A stretch of 64,000 nt of DNA from positions 17,921,422 to 17,985,421 of the forward strand of contig LS997567.1 of assembly GCA_000469685.2 (NCBI GenBank), in the 5' to 3' direction. The notes beneath the pieces are model-generated. The model made no database searches. It saw only the letters and a list, made by a program, of their open reading frames with translations, and was not told the DNA's origin. Of the stretch, positions 59,729 through 64,000 are shown piece by piece (within the stretch, counting starts at the first letter, position 1; the number at the start of each line of letters is the position of its first letter). Source of the stretch: Haemonchus contortus. Its lineage: Eukaryota > Nematoda > Chromadorea > Rhabditida > Trichostrongylidae. The translations under genes and the position numbers were made by a program.

Positions 59729-62718
59729 ATGATAACGAGATCAAAGGCACAACTTTCATCGAATGCGGTTCTACTGCTCTACTGTTTCAGTATTCTAACC
59801 TCCTATATGGTTTCCTCCATGGACACTGGCTGTTCAGATGACACGAGCTTCAACGAAACGATTCCATATGCGACCAATTGCATTTCGAAAGGGATTGCCG
59901 TGGCAAGGTACGATCAACTGGATAGGTATATCTTGTGCTGGTTGCCCGTTTCCTGTTCGATGGGAGACATACGGTTCGATGTTTCGGCAGCACCTGCAAC
60001 CTTATGTGGTGTTACATGCAAATGCCCTCGCTGGACGAACTCATGCTCCTTCGATAGTGGAGCAAAAACTCCCTCCTCGAGGCTGAAGAATTTTCCAACA
60101 CCTTCGTCAGTATCATCCCGACAACGTCTGCTCATTCAACCTTACTTCTACCTGCGACGCGAGACAGAGAATAGGAATTTTCAATCAAGTTCAACTACTC
60201 GACGGTAGTCTTCTTCTAGTCAAAGATCTAACATTACGAGTTAAAGACTACATAGACAAATACGACTTCGTCTGCGTTGACAAAAAAGGATGGAAACGAT
60301 CACCAAACACACGCGTCATGGAAACATCACGCTTTTGCGAGAGGCACGAATGCCATCCGGACGCCTGCCTTTTTTTGCAGCTACGACAGTCCATTCGCCC
60401 TTCTAGTAATCAGTGAGTCACGTCAAGACAACAGCGATCGATCCATACCAATCAGGATATGGGATACAGTAAAAAAAACCAAACTATGGGTATCCCGAAA
60501 AGTCATCAGAGACAATAGAAAAGGTCAATTGCGGGTCTCTAGAAAGCGGAGAAGAGAAGTGGTTATCACTTAAATGCATCAAAGCAACGTCTCTTTTATC
60601 GACTCAAAAGGCATTTGACGTAATCGAAGTCTGCGTTAATAACTACTGCGTATATGCTCAAGGAATGAAGACAGAATCCATCATTTCCTCGAAAGCCATC
60701 ATTATGTGCGACTATTTCGTTTCGATTAGGGCATATGCGAATGGGCATAATCTTGTGCACGAGAAGAATTTGTCCTGCAAAGCTCGCCCGATCTGCGAAA
60801 TGCTCCGATATACCCTCTGTTGAGAACGATTCTACAACTCTTAATGCTGGACTATTTGGGAAACCATGCTTATCATGACTTCGATACTACTTTTTGTCAT
60901 CTTGATGCCATGTGCTGTGCTATCTCGAAAACCTTTATCGAAAATCACTGAACCCCCGAAGGTACATGTCTCTCCGTCGACGTTTAAGAAACTGCAGATT
61001 TCTAGTTTGCGTTGTCTAAATCCTATCGATCCTCCATCTCTCAAACGAGTGCTCTCAAGTCGACTCTATGAAAACTGATGAAGAAATCTGATTCGTAGAG
61101 GATGATATTGAGACCTGCTCTTCCAACGAGGCAATGGTAATAACGTTACAACCCTCGAAGCAGGAAACTTGCATCGCTCTAAAAGACCACAACAATCATC
61201 CTGTTGGCATAATTTCAATGAAAATCGACGGCATCTTGTTTCAGTGTCGAAAAGACCTGAAATTTCTCACACGAGACCGTCAACTAACTTCGGAATCGGT
61301 ACACAGATGCTTCCTAGCAGGCACTTGCGACAGACGTACATGCGAAAATATGTCACCAACGGAAATAAGCAAGGAGTTCTCGTCCACGACAAACAACAAC
61401 CCCGGCTACACCTTTTGTTTGCCAAGCTGCGGATGCGGTTGTTTTTTATGTGAACCAAGTTGTCTCTTCTATACAGTTTACGCAGTTCCAGTCACTTCAA
61501 CAGTTAACACAATCTTCACCTGTCCTAGTTGAGATATTGTCGTTACAGTAGAATTGACAATTCGACAAAAGGACTCCACTACGTCGACTACGATCCAACT
61601 TCACCCACTGCAAACTACTGCTTGGATCGACCTCAGATTCAGTCTTATCGGAACGATTGTTCCACAACTACCAATACTATCATCAACTTTCGCGCAAACA
61701 GAGTACTCCACACCCGTGTTAAAACCTGCTTACCGTGGACAAATTCAACCCCATAGTGCGGGACAACTTCAATGCTCAACGGAGCACGCACAAATGTTCA
61801 ACTATACGTTCGCAGTCAACGCCTGTAAGTGCACTCACGGGCTTTACAAAGCTTTCTGCACATGCAGCTCCGGTAGTGTTGCAGACTTGACGCAACCATC
61901 ACCTCTGCCACTAACTTCAAAAAACGTCATAATCTTCGCTGAAAATCAAGAAGTGTATGCTAGAACGAACACTGGATTAGCTCTACAATTACAGTTCGTG
62001 GCCGGAGAATATGAAAATAACTACTCGCCACTACAACACCACATCTACCTTTGAGACAAGTGATCTCAATGGATGCTACAACTGCCTCGCATGAGAAAAC
62101 TAAAATTCTACTGCCGATACAGTGAAAGCGAAGCTACATCAACAATCTCAGATTCCACATGGACACTTCGACTGTCTCCATGACGTGCACTGCTTCCAGC
62201 CGTGGGATCCATACCCTTCACAGTGAAAGGCTCATTTCTATATGTTGACGACAACCTCATCAAGCGCGACTTGCAATCGGAAGCGAATATAAGAGACGTT
62301 CCCAGAGACACCACATTTTTAGGTAATCTATTTGGTAAATTCAGAAAATTTGTCAGCGAGTTTCCCAGCCTGTTCCCAACTCTTCTTCTTAGAAGTCATA
62401 CTCTCTATATTATTGTCTTTGTTTGTACTTCAATGTATCTATCGCTTTCCGATACGCTGCATCATTTCACATGTTCCAAAAAAGTATCTTAAACACGTTT
62501 TTTTTGCCGTGGGAGTGTTCTGTAGTATCACAAAACAACTGAGCAGATTTCAATGGTCTTGTTATGAATCATATTCTAATATTCCGGAACTCTTCTCTCA
62601 TGACACACGAAGAGCGTCAACCATCATTCTTTATGAAATGTTATATTTTGACTGGCTACAACCTTCTATTTTGACTCGTTTCAGCTTATTTTTTTTTGCC
62701 GAAGGTTCATTATGCTGA
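59729..62718 (+). pseudogene. Envelope-like third gene of a BEL/Pao element, decayed
   Basis: Directly after the integrase, 59729-60208 opens with a hydrophobic stretch (VLLLYCFSILTSYMV) fit for a signal peptide, followed by a Cys-rich part (CGVTCKCPRW). Then come frame breaks at about 60200, 60420-60860 and 61080. 61134-61532 is again Cys-rich (CLPSCGCGC, CEPSCLFYTVYAVP), resembling the Cys-rich fusion-protein region of nematode BEL envelopes, which are related to phlebovirus Gc. A stop at 61530 and frameshifts follow (61554-62054, 62202-62492). 62332-62718 provides a membrane anchor (VILSILLSLFVLQCIY) and a basic tail. At least five lesions make the gene non-functional. Type assignment rests on order and cysteine pattern. 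Confidence 0.75.
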
Positions 62719-62719
62719 A

Positions 62720-63590
62720 TCACCGAGTTAATTCCAATACTGATAACAATTTAACACTTCTTAATCAACTCCATCATAAAATGCCTCGAATCTAGGAAAT
62801 CAAAAAAACTGCCAGATTGAAAAATCAGTAAAGGTAGAGGATGTGAAGAATGAATCGCTGACAGCCCCACGCTTCTTCACATTATTACTCGGCTGCCTTA
62901 CGCGCTTTCCCGATCTCTCCCTACCCTCCCTATTGCTCGACAGACTTTCACTCTTTGTCCATGCTGCCACTCCACTGCCCACTTAATATGATAATCTTCG
63001 ACAGCCCACGACGGCCGGTGCTCTGGAAAACGCATGGAGAACGAAGCGTCTGAGAACCCTCATTTCCTTGATTTAGAAATAAATACAATAGGCCCAAGCC
63101 AGTCATGCGTACCCCTCACGACTTCACGAAGCTGTAAATGTCTTGTCAAGCTTCATAAGGCCCGCGCTCCGCTCTACTAGCGTTTGACGTCATCACAGAA
63201 AAAAAACCTGGGGATGCACCACGGAGGACTACTCATTGTGCTGATGATGTCGTTGCGACTGCGTGGAGTAGGGAAGGATCCCAGACCGTACTACAGGAAA
63301 GGCTGGACATGCATGTACAGAGTGAGCTCAGTTTGACATGAAGAAAACTATCCCAAAGTCCACTAATTGTTTTGCGCTCCAATCCCCCTCGTTCACAGTA
63401 GTACTCCACTTATATTTTCTAACGGGCGCTTGCTCTACTCGTAATCAGAGAATCAGAAAACCTGGTAGTCGCACCACGCTCCAGCGGGACCACCTTAGAT
63501 GTTTGATCCATACATGTTTTACTGTTTTAGCTATGCCATATGTTTTCCAAACATTTACACTAATCGAACGAATTTCATTCCCCGTTCAAC
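62720..63590. other. No gene; possible LTR region of the + strand BEL element
   Basis: Follows the envelope-like gene, where a 3' LTR is expected. It contains GAAATAAATACAATA (about 63078), a possible polyadenylation signal. No matching second LTR is present in the window. Confidence 0.3.
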
Positions 63591-64000
63591 TTCGAATCCA
63601 GAAAGCAGTAGAAGCAGGTAGGAGTACAAGGGGAAATATTCATGGTGGGTGGCGCGACTGGACTTCACAGGGAGCGGGAGGGCGCGAAATAACTGTCCGA
63701 TCGAAAGTTCATAACTCCTGTTCCCGTACACCCAGAGCGCTCAAATTTGGTAGGAACGGAAGACAAACAAACGAAAGTATGGAAACACTCATGGTGGGTG
63801 GCAGTCTGGATTCCGCCCACAAGGGGCGCGCGTGCGCGAAAAAAAACCCACAACTTGTCAGGAGAGTAGTAGATGAGGCAGTACCTCACCCATGCAAGGG
63901 TACTGCTCGGAAAGTGTCTGGGGAATGGACTGGATCGTAGGGTTATGTAGGAGCGGAGCGTGCGCAAAATGAGCGTAATCTGTGTAAATTTGCGCAGGCA
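63590..64000 (-). repeat. Dispersed repeat with 'ATAACTCCTGTTCCCG' core, two units
   Basis: Same family as 5.24-5.69 and 8.44-8.93 kb: ATAACTCCTGTTCCCG at about 63711, CTCAAATTTGGTAGGA at about 63740, and 'CATGGTGGGTGGC' at 63641 and 63790 marking two units of about 149 bp. Runs to the end of the window. Confidence 0.7.

Noticed and set aside
62720..63200. Definite LTR of the plus-strand BEL element
   Set aside because: No second copy in the window to define the boundaries; position alone is not enough.

Overview
This is a repeat-dominated stretch of a metazoan nuclear genome. It is most likely a parasitic nematode of the strongylid/hookworm type. The basis is short exons (40-200 bp) and mostly short introns (37-140 bp) with mainly TTTCAG-like acceptors, RTE-type LINE remnants, BEL/Pao retroelements with an envelope-like third gene, Ty3/gypsy, mariner and Tc1-type DNA transposon remnants. 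Species was not determined. No rRNA, tRNA or spliced-leader gene and no prokaryotic gene was recognised.

Layout. 1-2252 is a perfect (ATCC)563 array, followed to about 2770 by a degenerate 9-bp CTATCTAAT-type array. 2.8-12.6 kb is mostly unrecognised DNA with dispersed repeats, a Tc1-type MITE (6411-6897) and two minus-strand RTE pieces (about 7.1-7.9 and 10.3-10.9 kb) that may be one element split by younger repeats. 12.7-16.1 kb (+) holds host-like exons, including one gene reconstructed from phase-matched splice sites. 16.2-17.0 kb is another minus-strand RTE piece and 17.15-18.3 kb a decayed Ty3/gypsy RNase H/integrase piece. 19.83-20.63 kb is an internally deleted mariner, directly upstream of a spliced gene for a Gly/Cys-rich protein (20.8-21.8 kb). 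23.6-24.2 kb has the last exons of a minus-strand gene. 24.9-27.2 kb has a second LINE type and a 0.6-kb inverted repeat pair. 27263-27772 is an intact Tc1-type MITE. An EGF-like exon lies at 28.5 kb, and 31.06-32.10 kb encodes a seven-exon gene of unknown function.

32.8-36.95 kb (minus) carries a BEL/Pao gag, protease and RT, butted against a second BEL gag zinc-knuckle piece and a hydrophobic ORF. 38.80-58.79 kb is a giant TG/TATG array, nearly pure alternating pyrimidine-purine, with kilobase duplications inside it. At 50602-52269 it is interrupted by a long-TIR, Mutator-like foldback element whose 10-bp target duplication can be read by comparison with an unoccupied paralogous site in the same array. 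From 58.8 kb (+) a BEL/Pao integrase and a decayed envelope-like gene run to 62.7 kb. Inverting 34.1-58.8 kb would place the RT directly before the integrase, so the two BEL pieces may once have been one element.

All spliced models are inferences from reading-frame continuity and splice consensus only. Most other open frames in the window, especially the very long ones in the array, are not genes.
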